From: Russula earlei | Taxonomy: Eukaryota; Basidiomycota; Agaricomycetes; Russulales; Russulaceae | Assembly: GCA_025769875.1 (NCBI GenBank) | Contig: JAGFNK010000065.1 | Location: forward strand, 96,731 to 160,730 | DNA length: 64,000 bases | Reading direction: 5' to 3' | Translations under genes and position numbers: made by a program | Shown: one piece after another, positions 22,924 to 34,179 of the stretch | Layout: each line of letters opens with the position of its first letter | Position numbering within the stretch: the first letter of the stretch is position 1 | Notes under the pieces: generated by a model | What the model was told of the DNA's origin: nothing | Databases searched by the model: none | What the model saw: the letters and a program-made list of their open reading frames with translations, nothing else

Positions 22924-24260
22924 GTGATGTCGTGTAATGACTTGGGCTCGGGAACGATTGGCGCGTCAATCTTTCTACCCCCACCTCCACCACCCCATAT
23001 GATGCAGACCCACTCATCAATAAGTCCAGATTCCATGGAAGGAAGTCTAATCTCAGAAAGTAACAAGGCTATATGGACAACTGAAGAGGAAGCTGCATTT
23101 CTACTGTTCCTTGTCGAGCGGAAACAAGAAGGAAACATGACCTCCAACGCCATGTTCAAGGACCTTACCTTCAACCAAGCAGCCAATTCTATTAAGCCCA
23201 TGCATGAGAAGGGTCCTATCAAGACTGGACCTATGTGCAAATCAAAATGGCAAAGGGTACGAAATTTTTTTGCTTTGCCATATCACGCAGCTAACATCGT
23301 CTACTACTAGATGAAGAAGGAGTACTTGCTAATCGTTGCTCTCAGGAATGAGTCCGGGTTTGGGCACCTATGGACCGATGAGAATGGAATTGTTGTTCCA
23401 CCTGAAATGGAATTGGTGTGGAGTGATCTAGTCAAGGTGCATACATAACATCTAATTTGTCAATGCCATCTGATCATTAGTAGAAAAATCAAGAATACAA
23501 GAAGTACAGGGATAAAGGCTGGCCACATCGCAGCATCATGAAATCTCTGATGCCATCAAGTGCAAGAGGCCACCATTCATATCGGGGCATGCAGTCGACA
23601 GCCCATTTTACTCCCCCTCAGTCATCTGCGTCGCTGTCCCCCAATCCCAATTTGTTTGAACGTCAAAGTGGGGACTCCTTGTCATCTCTGGCGCCAGATC
23701 GCTCTTCCTCCTCATCCAGTGTCCTTCATTCCAAACGCAAAGTATCTCAGGTCAAGGATGTCGCCTCCGAAACATCTTCCTCATTTACCAAAAAACTCAA
23801 GTCTGATTCCACGGCAGTTGCTGTCCACGGCATGCAGTCAACCATGGAGAGGTTTGCCGATAACTTCAACTCAACCATGCATGCATTCATTGCTTCGTCC
23901 CCACCCCCAATGTCGCTGGCACTCCCCCCACTCCCAATGCCGCTGGCACTCCCCTCAAACCCAGCCCCAGCCCCACCTCCGGCCATGCATATGCCGCCTT
24001 CAAATGACATCATAACTATCTCAGCACTTCCCGAGACCACCCGTCGGTCACTGGCAATTCAACATCTTACCCAGGATATTGAACTGAATGGTGAATGGCT
24101 CTCCATGGATGATGTTGTCCCTGTGATCAATATCTTGGGATCTTGTGACATCGTGCGCATAGACAGTTATATTGTGCTTATGACTAATGGGTCAGCATTG
24201 TCGCGCGAGATTGCATGCAACTACATCAAGGATCTGTTGGAGAAGGCCAGGACATCCTGA
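22924..24260 (+). CDS. Harbinger Myb/SANT-like DNA-binding protein
   Basis: Accessory protein of Harbinger elements, needed in the family for target-end recognition and nuclear import of the transposase. The start is near 22924-22927. An acidic Trp-containing SANT/Myb-like helix domain reads AIWTTEEEAAFLLFLVERKQEGN ... FKDLTFNQAANSI ... CKSKWQRV. An intron (about 23259-23310) joins MKKEYLLIVALRNESGFGHLW then PPEMELVWSDLVK, and a second intron follows near 23435-23480. The rest is Ser/Pro-rich (SSSVLHSKRKVSQVKD; repeats of LPMPLALP) and ends with a short helical region, stop 24258-24260. No frame break was found. Confidence 0.78.
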
Positions 24261-24369
24261 CTGTAGTTGTACTTCTACAGTAGTCACCCATCACACGCAT
24301 GTATCATAATTTGTTGAATGCCATGAAGTGTTCTTTCATTTTCTGAAAACATGTGGACATGTGTCTGAA

Positions 24370-25718
24370 CTAAATACCTGCTGCGCAATCCTCAAGTGTT
24401 TTCTGATACTGCTCCCACATCTCACCTGCAATCCTGTCTCGCCTGATATTTGCTTGCTCCCTCTCATAGCACGTCACTACCCCTCTTCCCAGTTCACCAG
24501 CCACTTCACGATGACCCATCTGAGGGTCTACCCTGTCATCAAATACATCGATCTCACTGTGATCATAATGGCGAATAAAATTGTGAAGGGCTGCAAGTGC
24601 CAATGGGATGCATGCTTGAATGTCCATGTTATACTCAGGGGGGTACCGAAGGATTTTGAAACGCCGCTTGAGAATCCCAAACATACGCTCTATGACGTTG
24701 CAAGCTTGAGCATGGCGCAGATTGAATAATTCCTGGGGTGTGCGTGGCCTAGGACAAGCGTAAAAATTAGTGAGAAGATGGGAAAGAAAGAGAGAACGCA
24801 CCGTATGCCAGCATGACCCCACTCAGATAGATGATATCGTACACCTCGATAAGGAACAAGCAGTGTGTTTGATGAAGCAAAGCCTGCATCAGCAAGATAG
24901 TATTTCCCTCTTGGGATGGGGAAATCGGAATGATGGGCATCGTGGAAAAGAGTTAAGTCGGCGGTGGAGCCCTCCCAACCAGTCAAAAGATATGTGAAGC
25001 GGAGGTCAAATGAACAAGCAGCAAGGCAGTTCTGTGAGAGAACGCCATTGCGGTCTCTTGTTGCATCGCGCTCTGCGGCAGTGGAGTAACAACCGATGTG
25101 GGTGCCATCGATAGCACCCAGGGCATCCTTGAAAAAGGGAAAAAATTTGGGATTCCCTTGGATAAAGGGGTGAGGAGGGGAATCGGCATCAGGAAGCTGT
25201 ACAAAGGTGGTGTAGAAAGGGGGGGTTGTGAGAACTCCAAGTATCTTTTTAAAATATCTGGATATCCATCAGAAGATATATAGAAGGAAACCATGGGATA
25301 CGTACTTTGAGACCGTGCTTGGTGACCGCTGAAAATGCTCTCCAATATTTGTTGTTGACAGCCCGGTGGAAGTGGCATAGAGAAATATGGCAACCTGTTC
25401 TTCAATTCGGACATGCCGAGATGATGCAACACCAAAGTTGTGGAGAGTCTGCTGGAGCTTGTGAAACACATGTTTATGGACCCCAAGTTCATTCCGGATG
25501 CGTTCTGGGTGGCCGGTGAGTAGTTCATGGACCCAGGCAAGACCAGTGAGGGCGGAGGTGTGATATGGAATAGGAGGAGAACAGGGTTTGAGTATTGACA
25601 GTATGGCCTGGAAGCCATAAAGGGCATAACCTGTAAAATATAAAATCATTAGAAGTTGTTGGCGTCGCCATTGTACCTGCTGCAGATACAGCCTCTCCTG
25701 ATCAAGGTAATCAGCCAT
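24370..25718 (-). CDS. Harbinger DDE transposase (DDE_Tnp_4 type)
   Basis: RNase H-fold endonuclease that excises and integrates the element. From MADYLDQERLYLQQ (ATG 25716-25718) an intron leads to GYALYGFQAILSIL. The DNA-binding helix-turn-helix part is HVRIEEQVAIFLYATSTGLSTTNIGEHFQRSPSTVSK. The catalytic region contains FPFFKDALGAIDGTHIGCY (first Asp), YLLTGWEGSTADLTLF, KYYLADAGFASSNTLLVPYRGVRYHL (second Asp) and NVIERMFGILKRRFKIL (Glu). The tail ends at the stop 24370-24372. All three acidic residues are present and I see no stop inside the exons, so the protein could be active. It converges with the SANT-like gene 110 bp away. Confidence 0.85.
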
Positions 25719-26639
25719 AGCATTGACCAGGGACGGACAGTGACAACTTGAAATCGGGGGGTAAAAAATTGGCCATGACTCGGAGGGGCATAAAAAGTTT
25801 TTGGGCGCACAGTCATTACAACAACAAATATGTGAATTACAGTTAACAGACAAAAACAACTGATATTAGTTAATCATATGACATGTCACTGTCATCACAC
25901 CTGTCACACCTGTCACTCCCGGCTAATCCCGAAATTCAAGTTCCAAGTTCAAGTTTCAAGAAATCTCGGTTGCTGTATGGGGCCTAAGGTTCTACTGTCA
26001 AAGTTTCAAGGCAATCTGTTGAGAAACTGTTGAGATATAGCAGTTTTATTTTCGCACTTGAAATGACATCCAAAAATGGCAAGTACAAGGTCACGTGAAA
26101 ACAACAGTAAGATCTAATTGATCTTGTTACCGACTCTTAGTGAAAGAGTTGCTTGATTTAGTTCAAGCACTAGACTTTGAATCCTTTGATATTATCTCAG
26201 GAAGAGTGGATGTGAGAGAAGAGAGGGGCCTCTTTCACTTAGAGTTGTTACCATAATTTGTTTAGAGTGTAGACAAGATGATTGTTTCTTGTAAGAGAGT
26301 AAGTTGAGTGTAAGGCTCGACTTCTCAAAACATCAGAGTATTTATACAATATCTCAACATTGGCTGATCTGATTTGCATGAAACTTGGGATGCACATAGC
26401 TGAGAACTAGTAGTATTCCAGAAATGTAAAGTGCAATTTGATAGCATCAGAAATGACTCACGCGTGAGTCATCCTTTCCTAGTATCTGTCATCAAACGGT
26501 AAGCAGTGAGTAAGCAATTGGTAAGCTGGCCACTAAGCAAATCACTAAGCAATCACTAAGCAGAAGTAAGCACAGATGAGTAAGCACAGATGAGTCATCA
26601 ACACATAGGTAAGCAGATGAGAACACAAGAGTCCTAACA

Positions 26640-28290
26640 CATATATATGGGCTGTATATTAGTTGTACTCAATTGCAAGACAAACCCCACTGACATCTCA
26701 ACTGTCTCATGTATCTCACTCCATATTGGTCTGACTTGTTGTCACCACTTGCATATGCAGTATCCATCCATGGTGACTTGGTGTCACCTAGCATGGATCT
26801 GGGTCAGGAGTCAGACTTGTGTTTCATTGGCATGTGCTGATTTTGCAAGGACAGTCTATTATATTGGTATAGGAGCTGGTGCTGGCAAAAGAGTTGAGTA
26901 ATGTGAGAACTTCTTTCTAGAATGTTCTGTTGTGATTGCCCAGATGAGGACTCAGAGCATGTGTGAGTGAATTGGAGTGAGATTGTTTGCAGGCAATTGA
27001 TGCCAATTGTGTGCATGCAAGGTGACTGAGGGATCACCCTGATGTGATCCTACATTTTTTTAGCTACATTTACTTTACATCTCATCTCAGATAGTGTACA
27101 TGATCATGATGATGATCAACTCAATTACTACTTCATACATTAAATACTCTTTGATTGCAGGCTTGTACAGCTCTTACCAGTTATCTACTTAAGCAGTAGA
27201 TAGTTTACTATATTCCCTCAGTGATTGCACACATGTGTGAGTCACTGAGGTATGTTCCTTTAGTTATCTTTCATATACATGCACATAAGTTGCTAAGTAT
27301 ACCTTCAGTTATCTTATCTAGGTTGTTCTCACACACATACATGCAGGCACATCTGGTTTTGTTCACCATTCATCCAACAGTTCTCTTTCTGAATCTCCTG
27401 TCATGCCTAACTCCTCTAACACACCTTCTACTGGCCTGAATGAGCCTGAACACATCTGGTATTTTGATGCTGATGATGATGTACCCATGGGCCAACCTGG
27501 AAGTAGTGCGCCATGTTCTAGGACCACTGATAATGGTATTTAGTCTTGTGCAGTGTTTTGCCTGGCCCGGCCTCAGGCCGCAAGCCAGGCCAAGCCAGGC
27601 TGAAATAGGCCAGGCTGAGCTGGGCCAAAGTGACAGCTTCTTGATGGCTTTGGCCTGGCCTAAGATTTGAAAAGCTGGAGCTGGGCTGTCAAGCCCCGAC
27701 AGGCCATCGATTGGGGTAATCATCAAACTTTAATTTGTTGACTTTGCATGGACACACCCTCGTTGCCTGTCATTGTTCATCATCGTATCTGTGCTTCCCT
27801 CTCATCCTTCTTTTTTGCTCAAGTACATGTTCAATGTAAGCCTTGGTGGCCTATATGATGATGTGCTGAATGCTCACCTTTGCATCAACTTGCACTCCTC
27901 CCCCTTCTGTGTCCAAAATGTCCACTCCCAAAACAGTCAAACAACTTGTCAAGGAGATCAGTGTTCTCTCAAGCTCTTTGTTGGATGCCGTGCCCAGAGG
28001 ATCCAAAGATGATAAAATCTGGTCAGTTATGACTACAATGGAAGGTGATATTTGGACCCTTTGACACCAGTATCACTTGGGCATAAGTCACGTACATTGT
28101 GTGTGCAATGTTCTGTTGCCAAGTACTGTGATGTTCTAGAGATCCCTTCACAGAACTCTCTGATCTTGCTAACAGTCCCCACAACACCATCACATGGCTT
28201 AGCAGGCATTTATAATACAGGCCATCAGTCCTTCGTGGCTTTGCCACTGCCAAACATTCCATGCGCTGGAGAAAGGCCATTGCATCATGG
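26640..28290. other. Unassigned repeat-rich stretch
   Basis: No complete gene. Short open frames near 27403-27540 (NEPEHIWYFDADDDVPMG) and 27920-28070 (TVKQLVKEISVLSSSLLDAVP) have protein-like composition but no recognised family. A GGCC/CCAGGC-rich tract lies at 27552-27680. The short palindrome cacacatgtgtg occurs at 27227-27238. Confidence 0.35.
27552..27680. repeat. GGCC/CCAGG-rich degenerate repeat tract
   Basis: About 130 bp with many overlapping gcctgg, ccaggc, ggcc and gggcc words in an otherwise AT-rich neighbourhood. It can form many alternative hairpins. No coding assignment. Confidence 0.55.
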
Positions 28291-28952
28291 TGTTACGGTG
28301 TTGTGGCTGTAAGAGTGTTAGCTCAGAGTTCAGTGGGGCCAAGTCCCTGTGACTTGGTTTCGAGGGTTCAGTGGGGGCCGGCTCAAGGAGACCGGTTCAG
28401 AGGTTTAGCGTCTCAAGACTAAGTCAAGGATGACCTAATCTGCAGACAGAGTTGATCTCCTGGTTTCACAGAAGAGGAGGACGATGATAGAGCAAGAGAG
28501 GAGTGAGAGGAACATAAGGGTTCCTCTTTAGTGTGTTGATGTCAAGCAAGGTAAAAGCCAGCACAACAAGTTGTGATTGAGAGAGGATACAAGGCAAAGG
28601 GATGTGACAGGAAATGGGACAAAGCTAAGCTTGGGGCATTCCCCAGCTTCTACAGGCGCTTAAATACTGTATGTAGCAAGGCTGTACAGTACCATAAGCA
28701 GAACAATAGATAAAGGTAGACCAATAGCAAAAGTAACTTGACAATAGGTGAAACACAATAAGTGAAACACAATAAGGTGAAACACAACAAGTGAAACACA
28801 ATAGGTGAAACATAATGAGTGGAACGTAACAGATGAAACAATAAGGGATCACCATCAAGGGACAAAATGGTAACCAAGGGGACAAGGATGACAAAGAAGA
28901 ACAATCACAAGAGGGATTATGGATGAAACTGACAAGGGGGTAAATTACAACA
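28291..28952 (-). mobile_element. LTR (family L4), reverse orientation
   Basis: It begins TGTTACGG and ends CAAGGGGGTAAATTACAACA. It matches in reverse complement the solo LTR at 57116-57735, sharing the stretches around cttggggcattccccagctt and cacaacaagttgtgattgag. No clean 5 bp TSD (catgg versus gaggg). It carries a series of repeated gtgaaacacaata words at 28740-28830. Confidence 0.75.
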
Positions 28953-31064
28953 GAGGGCATGGAGGTCCTTGTTTTGAGAAACATAGGAGTTGATAGTATT
29001 GTGATAATCAAGGGCCCGCCCTATAACATGTTGGTCAGAAACCTCATACAAATAGCCATGACAACTTACAAAGCATTTGATGAGTCGATGACCATCGCAT
29101 TTTCACATCAAGAATGAGCATATGTGTTGTGCTACAATCATCTAATGTCCTGCCTCCTTCAAGCTGCACAAACTGGATCTCATGAGCCCAAGATTGATGA
29201 CGTTGGGGACTTGAACGGACAGACTTGACAATTTTTTGAAGCTGACCAGGATGTTACAGTAAGTTAGCTGGTTGGTAGAGAATGGGCCCATCGTGTACCC
29301 TTCCAATACCAGACAGTATGCTGTCAGCTGCATCAACATCGGCTGTATTGGCATCAGCATCTGGCATGTCTATGACACTCTCATCATCCTCATCATCACC
29401 CACTGCATTGTTGTCATGTTCACATGAGAGAGGAGCTGTGACATTATCTTGGTAGTTGCCACCATGCATGGCAGCCTGTTTCCCTTCAACCTTTGATATT
29501 GCCCCAATGCCTTCAAGAAGCTTGCATTTAAACATCAGCTGTGATGACAACTATAATTATAATTTGGTGTAATACCTTGATAGTGGCCAAGTGAATGGTA
29601 TGAGGCATGCAACGCATGCATGCATCTTGTGCCAAGAACGGTATGCCCTGTTGTTGGCATCACCACTCAAGTGATGTCATTAGGGTGTTGTTGTTGCTGG
29701 CATTATCCATTACAAGGTCAATAATCTGCAAATGGGTTAACACATTGCTGGGCTAAGGATGGGAAACTCACTTTTCCGATTAGACCATATAGCTCCAGTG
29801 TTGCCCAAACTGCCTCCGCCATATTCACTCCTGAATGCTCCCCAGTAAGTTCTTGAAAGTCAATCAGCAACTCCTCTGGAAGGGGACAATGTGATTATGC
29901 CAGTTGAACAAAGGGAAGAGCATGAACCAAGTTGCCCATCATTGGTCATGTAGTGTGCAACAATTGCCAAAAATGTGTACTGATTGCTTGATGTCCATGC
30001 ATCAAGTGACAAGCAGACCTTCCCCTCAGGCTTCTGCTCTATGGATAAATATGTGGTATGAAAAAGAAAAAAAGATAAAACCAACTGAGAACATTTTGCG
30101 AAGACCTTCAATTGTTTCCTTGCCCATCTTCACAATGCGCCACTTGATCCCATCATGTTTTAGAATATTCAATGGACCAGTGTGATGTGTAAAATTCATC
30201 AGATTAATGAATTTGGGTTTCTTGACCTCATCAAATGGCTGGTCATAGGCAGCAACCCACTCAGTGAGGAGCCATTCAAACCTTTCTTGATCCCATGGAC
30301 ACTGATGATTGCTTCATGACATCCAAAGGTCTGAGAAGATAACACTACTTACAGTAGCGCGGGCTCGCTGGTCTTCGAAGGCTTTCTTGATGTTTTCGGA
30401 TGATTTCTCAAAGTTCCTTATGTATTCAGCTTCTGCCTGTCCATCAAGTTGCTGTTTTCCAGTTGTGATAGTGATCTCATTGGGCGCTGGGGGCTTGTCA
30501 CAATTTTTAAGGATGCAATAGAGTTGATACATCGGCTTAACATGGACATGGAGATTATTTACAAGTGCTAAGGGAAGCATCACCCATTAGGAACAAAAAA
30601 AAAGATGAGAAACACACCATTTAGATTACTCCTCATTGTCTTCTTGATGGTACAAATCTTATGAACACCATGAAGGCAACAATAATGTGCATTGCCATCT
30701 TCTCCTAGACTACCATGTGACGCTTTGCTGATAACTTTGTAGAATAAATATACTGGACTCCTTTTTACATTTCCAGCCTTCTATAAAAACCCAAAATGTG
30801 ACAAAAATGTGAGAAATGCAAAGCAAAATGTACCTTTTTGGAGTTAAAGGTTTTGAATGAGCCTGCTGCAGTCCAGTGGGGGCTATCTGTGTCATCAATC
30901 TCCTCAACCTCAACAGAGCAAGTCCTCGCCTTCTTCCTTGGGGGTGCAGGCATTGATTTTGTCTTTATCTTTGGTTTCAGGACATGCATGTGGCCCTTTT
31001 TATTGCTGACTTCTGGTATGGTTTTTGAGGGTAACATATCAGCTATCTGCAAAGTGTTAATTCG
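28953..31064 (-). pseudogene. hAT-family transposase, 3' part, degenerate
   Basis: The - strand holds recognisable hAT blocks. QIADMLPSKTIPEVSNKKG and a Lys-rich linker PPRKKARTCSVEVEEIDD come first. Next a zinc-finger-like SHGSLGEDGNAHYYCLHG with KICTIKKTM, the region QQLDGQAEAEYIRNFEKSSENIKKAF, then FDEVKKPKFINL. The block KVCLSLDAWTSSNQYTFLAIVAHYMTNDGQL is the conserved hAT RNase-H segment. Frames shift between blocks and stops interrupt downstream, so the copy is dead. The N-terminal part continues at 43035-43700, beyond the Ty3 element that split it. Confidence 0.78.
31060..31064. repeat. TSD ATTCG, left
   Basis: ATTCG precedes the 5' LTR; the same five bases follow the 3' LTR at 43030-43034. 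They mark one integration event of the 12 kb element. Confidence 0.9.
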
Positions 31065-32388
31065 TGTCACAAGAACTGGTACATCAGACTGGACTGGCAA
31101 CAGGACAAGCCTACCCGGACACGACTTGTGTTTCCTATGTGTTCTCATGACTCACTCACCTCGCATGTACCATATGTTTCCTGCGTGTTCTAGTATGATC
31201 GCCTCACTGCTGCCTCATGAGTACTATTTGATATAGCATTCTGCATGTATATAAGGCTGCTGACTGATGAGGACAAGCCTCAAGCTTGTTCTCCTGTGAA
31301 TATCACTGGATTCTTGCTTTGGAACTTGTTGTCAAGATACGTACTGCTGATCCGTGTGGACTCAGGAGCAGGTGGGCAAGGGTCGGAACAGATGGTATGC
31401 GGTGTAGGCGGTGTTGAACAGGAGGACGAGCCAAATGACTAGAATGTACCAGATGGGAACTGGTATGTGTAACTGGAGGCAGAGGTGAAGACTGGAGGCT
31501 AGTGCAGCAAGAGGGCTTTAGACAAGGCAGCTGTTGAAGAGTACCTTGGAAGCGAGGGGAGTCTTTAAACTGAGCGGTCGCGGGGGAGTACCCAGGAGGA
31601 TGAGAGTATCACAAATGGACAGTCTGACAACTGCCATACTTCATTGGGGCTTATATACAGTGTACAGGATCAATTACAAAGAACTGAGACTATTCTAGAT
31701 CCCTTGGTACCATCCAATAGGACTACAGAGGCATAAACTTGCTTGTGTCAAGTTTCAGGCTTACTGAGCACATTACTGATCATTGTGGAGTGATGACATC
31801 ATTATGATGTCACTGTGGAGCGCTTAGTGAGCCTATGAGGTCACTGTGGAGTCGCTCAGTAAGCCATGATGTCATTGGAGCCTTGATGATGTCAGATGAG
31901 TTATACAACAGTTTCTAAGAGTTTGTGCTGCTGTTTTGGGTTCTTGGTGGCTGGGTGACCATGTGGCTGCCACGCGATGATTACCCGATTAGGAAATGGG
32001 TGTCTGGTCATGTAATAGTGCCTTTGCAATAGCAATATCTTGCACCACAAAGGGGGGTAGCCCAAGAAACGGAAGGGAGTTGGTAATGTAAAGTGAGAGA
32101 GGTCTTTCTTGAGTGAAATAGGACAATATACGGCCAGGACCTGGCCTTGGTTCGTAACACTTGTAGGCTTGCAAGCAATCAAGCAATCGTTATGGAAAAC
32201 TTCCATCTCTCTAAGTCTTTGAATGTGAAAGCTTATCACTTGTCTTTCCTCTCCACGGTACACAATTGCCTTGGTGTTGTTGTCACCGAGATCCCCGAAT
32301 CTTGCAAGAACCTTTCATTCTCACTCGACTCAGTGCGCGTCTTGCATGTGAACCGATTTGTCAGTGACACTGCCCCCAGTCGGTGACA
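31065..32388 (+). repeat. 5' LTR of the Ty3 element (interrupted)
   Basis: 31065-31329 and 32165-32388 align with the 3' LTR at 42540-43029 apart from scattered substitutions. A TATA-like box gtatataagg at about 31247 is followed by ctgctgactgatgaggac. The interruption is exactly one solo LTR plus a 5 bp duplication. Confidence 0.9.
31330..32159 (-). mobile_element. Solo LTR (family L3) inserted in the Ty3 5' LTR, TSD CTTGT
   Basis: It begins TGTCAAGATACGTACTGC and ends TTCGTAACA. CTTGT flanks both sides (31325-31329, 32160-32164) and occurs once in the uninterrupted 3' LTR. It is the reverse complement of the LTR at 61036-61863, with a TATA-like box (tatata in gcttatatacag) near 31650. Repeated gatgtcactgtggag words lie at 31790-31860. 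Confidence 0.92.
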
Positions 32389-32469
32389 TTAGAACAAGCT
32401 TCCCCTTCGAACCCTTGACCCCGAATGTGTACACATGCATCCACCCCCAAATATACCGTTTTCCCTAAA

Positions 32470-32829
32470 ATGACTTCTATGGCTAGAGACTGGAAGTTCA
32501 AAGGACAAGGAAAACCCACAGAAGAGGGACTAAAGAAACTCAAATACCCCTTCAAACTAAACCCAGACATCGACGATGCATTCATCCCTGAAGCTTTCAG
32601 AGAGAATGTCCACTTCTTCAGAGTAGGAGTGAACAGTGTACCCTGGACCAGGTACTATACCATCTACAGAAAGGCCAAACTTGGCCTTGGAACCCTCTAT
32701 GGCGTTTGGTTCGAAATTAGATGCCACAAAGACTATTTTGAAGCCTATCATGTTGCATGCCCGGCTCTCAGATTAATCAATGATCCTCTCAAAGGCCTTG
32801 ACATGGAACAGCTCATTCGCATCAGGTGA
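32470..32829 (+). CDS. Ty3 element ORF1
   Basis: A 119-codon frame from MTSMARDWKFKGQG to IRIR just inside the 5' LTR. It is basic in the first third (KFKGQGKPTEEGLKKLKYPFKL) and globular after (FFRVGVNSVPWTRYYTIYRKA). I do not recognise it. By position it could be the N-terminal part of gag. Confidence 0.5.
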   Translation: MTSMARDWKFKGQGKPTEEGLKKLKYPFKLNPDIDDAFIPEAFRENVHFFRVGVNSVPWTRYYTIYRKAKLGLGTLYGVWFEIRCHKDYFEAYHVACPALRLINDPLKGLDMEQLIRIR

Positions 32830-32839
32830 GCCTATTCCC

Positions 32840-34042
32840 AATTTCGAAGAATCCATCATGTGCACCCTGACTCCTGGACCCGGACCCGCCGAACCCATGG
32901 AACAAGAACCTGAAACCATGACACAACTCTTTGTCGCGGCCAACGAACTGGAAGAACCACCAGCACAAGTTCCTCAACAACTTGCATTGTCTGGAATGGT
33001 GGAAGCGTACCCATGCCCCTCCCTATTTCAAGGCTTTGGAGGATGTGGAAGACGACCTCTCGAGCCCTGACCCTGACGAACTACGACACATGCACCATGT
33101 ATAGCTGAGATACACACCCCTCCAACAATGGAAAACTCAAAGGCATTCCACCAGAAGGCCTTCAATGGCGACCATGTGCACACACCCACTGCATTTCTCA
33201 CTGCGTTCTGAAGGTTCATGAGAATGAACTTCGACAGCAAAATTGCCCAGAATCCCATCAAGAAGTGTGCTTACTTCTTGTCATTGATGGAAGGACCTCA
33301 CTGTCGACAGATGGGTTGAAGTGATGGATGAATGGCTTGAAAAAGTCATGCTTGATCCAGATGAAATTCCCTTCGGACTGACTGCCTGGCAGGCTATGGA
33401 GCAACAGTTCAAACGGGCATTCACTGACTACGCCAAATGCAAGTGTGCACAAGACCAACTTTGCGAGCTCAAAATGAAAGATAACAACTTGGACAAATAC
33501 ATAGCCAACTTTGAACTATTGGCACGATGTGGATCCCTACACACGGATGACCCCATGGTCATGCGCCTCTTTCGCATGTGGCCTCCCCAAACCTCTGGTT
33601 GAAGCCATTATCAGCCAGGAAGACCCCATCACATTCCAAGAATGGATCTCTGGCACACAAAAGCAACATCGCATTTGGATGTGCAAACATGTGGTCCTCA
33701 TGGACCACGCCAACACCCACAATCAGCAACATGAATCCCAAACTGCCCTTGGGCTCGCCTCTCCACCTGGGGCACATGTGGCAATACCACCAACAATGCC
33801 ACCACCACACACTGCCCATCTTCCACCCCAGCAACCCGAATGCAATGGACACCAGTGCCAGCGCAGCACACAAGGCCATCACCGAAGCCGATAAAGAGAA
33901 ACATCACACCAAAGGCAGGTGCTTCCACTGTTCAAAACAGGGACACCTCACTAGAGACTGCCCCATGAAACCGAAATGTGAGACAATGCGCGCACTGTGT
34001 GGCAGAGGTGACCACAACCATGTCCGAATCCTCAATTGTTGA
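32840..34042 (+). pseudogene. gag region with CCHC zinc knuckle, frameshifted
   Basis: The capsid-like core reads AWQAMEQQFKRAFTDYAKCKCAQDQLCELKMKDNNLDKYIANFELLARCG. It continues in another frame (CGLPKPLVEAIISQEDPITFQEWI), then a linker, then the nucleocapsid motif CFHCSKQGHLTRDCP (C-X2-C-X4-H-X4-C). At least two frame changes are needed to read it through, so gag is inactive. Confidence 0.75.
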
Positions 34043-34179
34043 AATTCATTAGGATGCTAACCGGGGAAACTGAAAATGATAAAGAGAAGGATTCTTCAGA
34101 TGCCTGAGCATAACAGCAATAGCTCGGGCATTACATGTTCCTAATGTATATAACACTATCAGAAAGTCAATGCAGGTCA

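Larger units (their letters stand above)
22759..25984. mobile_element. Harbinger (PIF) DNA transposon, apparently intact, two genes
   Basis: The TIRs begin GGCCCCATAC and continue for about 150 bp at both ends (shared words: CCGAGATTTCTTGAAACTTG, CTTGAATTTCGGGATTAG, GGGAGTGACAGG). Two convergent genes lie inside: a Myb/SANT-like DNA-binding protein (+) and a DDE transposase (-). This is the classical two-protein Harbinger layout. The flanks are TTA (22756-22758) and TAA (25985-25987) rather than an identical TWA pair. Compared with the opposite foldback arm, about 36 bp of host sequence is missing at the insertion point, so a small deletion accompanied or followed insertion. Confidence 0.88.
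19045..26107. mobile_element. Foldback element with ~1.7 kb inverted arms, TSD TA
   Basis: Ends are CTGTCGTTTTCACGTGACC (left) and its near complement GGTCACGTGAAAACAACAG (right). TA flanks both (19043-19044, 26108-26109). The left arm is about 19045-20779. The right arm is about 21181-22755 plus 25988-26107, interrupted by a Harbinger element. The spacer is about 20780-21180. Each arm starts with about four degenerate tandem units of ~155 bp (shared words: tatctcaac-gtttctca, ttgaaacttngacagt, tgtatctaggtgcag). It continues with a GC-richer part holding a Pro/His-rich reading frame of about 180 codons (20204-20749 on - and 21161-21757 on +, nearly the same). No transposase of its own is seen, so it looks non-autonomous. 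The TA duplication recalls Tc1/mariner-type targets, but the family is unknown. Confidence 0.75.
19040..26639 (+). mobile_element. Solo LTR (family L2) split by the foldback element
   Basis: Positions 19040-19044 (TGTTA) and 26110-26639 (AGATCT ... CCTAACA) together form one LTR of about 535 bp. It is related to the solo LTR at 49669-50196, which begins TGTTAAGATCT and ends CCTAACA. The 5 bp outside both ends are CATAT (19035-19039 and 26640-26644), a perfect Ty3/copia-type TSD. The foldback element sits between base 5 and base 6 with a TA duplication. Confidence 0.82.

Noticed and set aside
28625..29011. 128-codon - strand frame rich in Phe, Cys and Leu as a membrane protein
   Set aside because: It lies inside an LTR and is produced by repeated gtgaaacacaata words; the homologous LTR at 57116 shows the same artefact.
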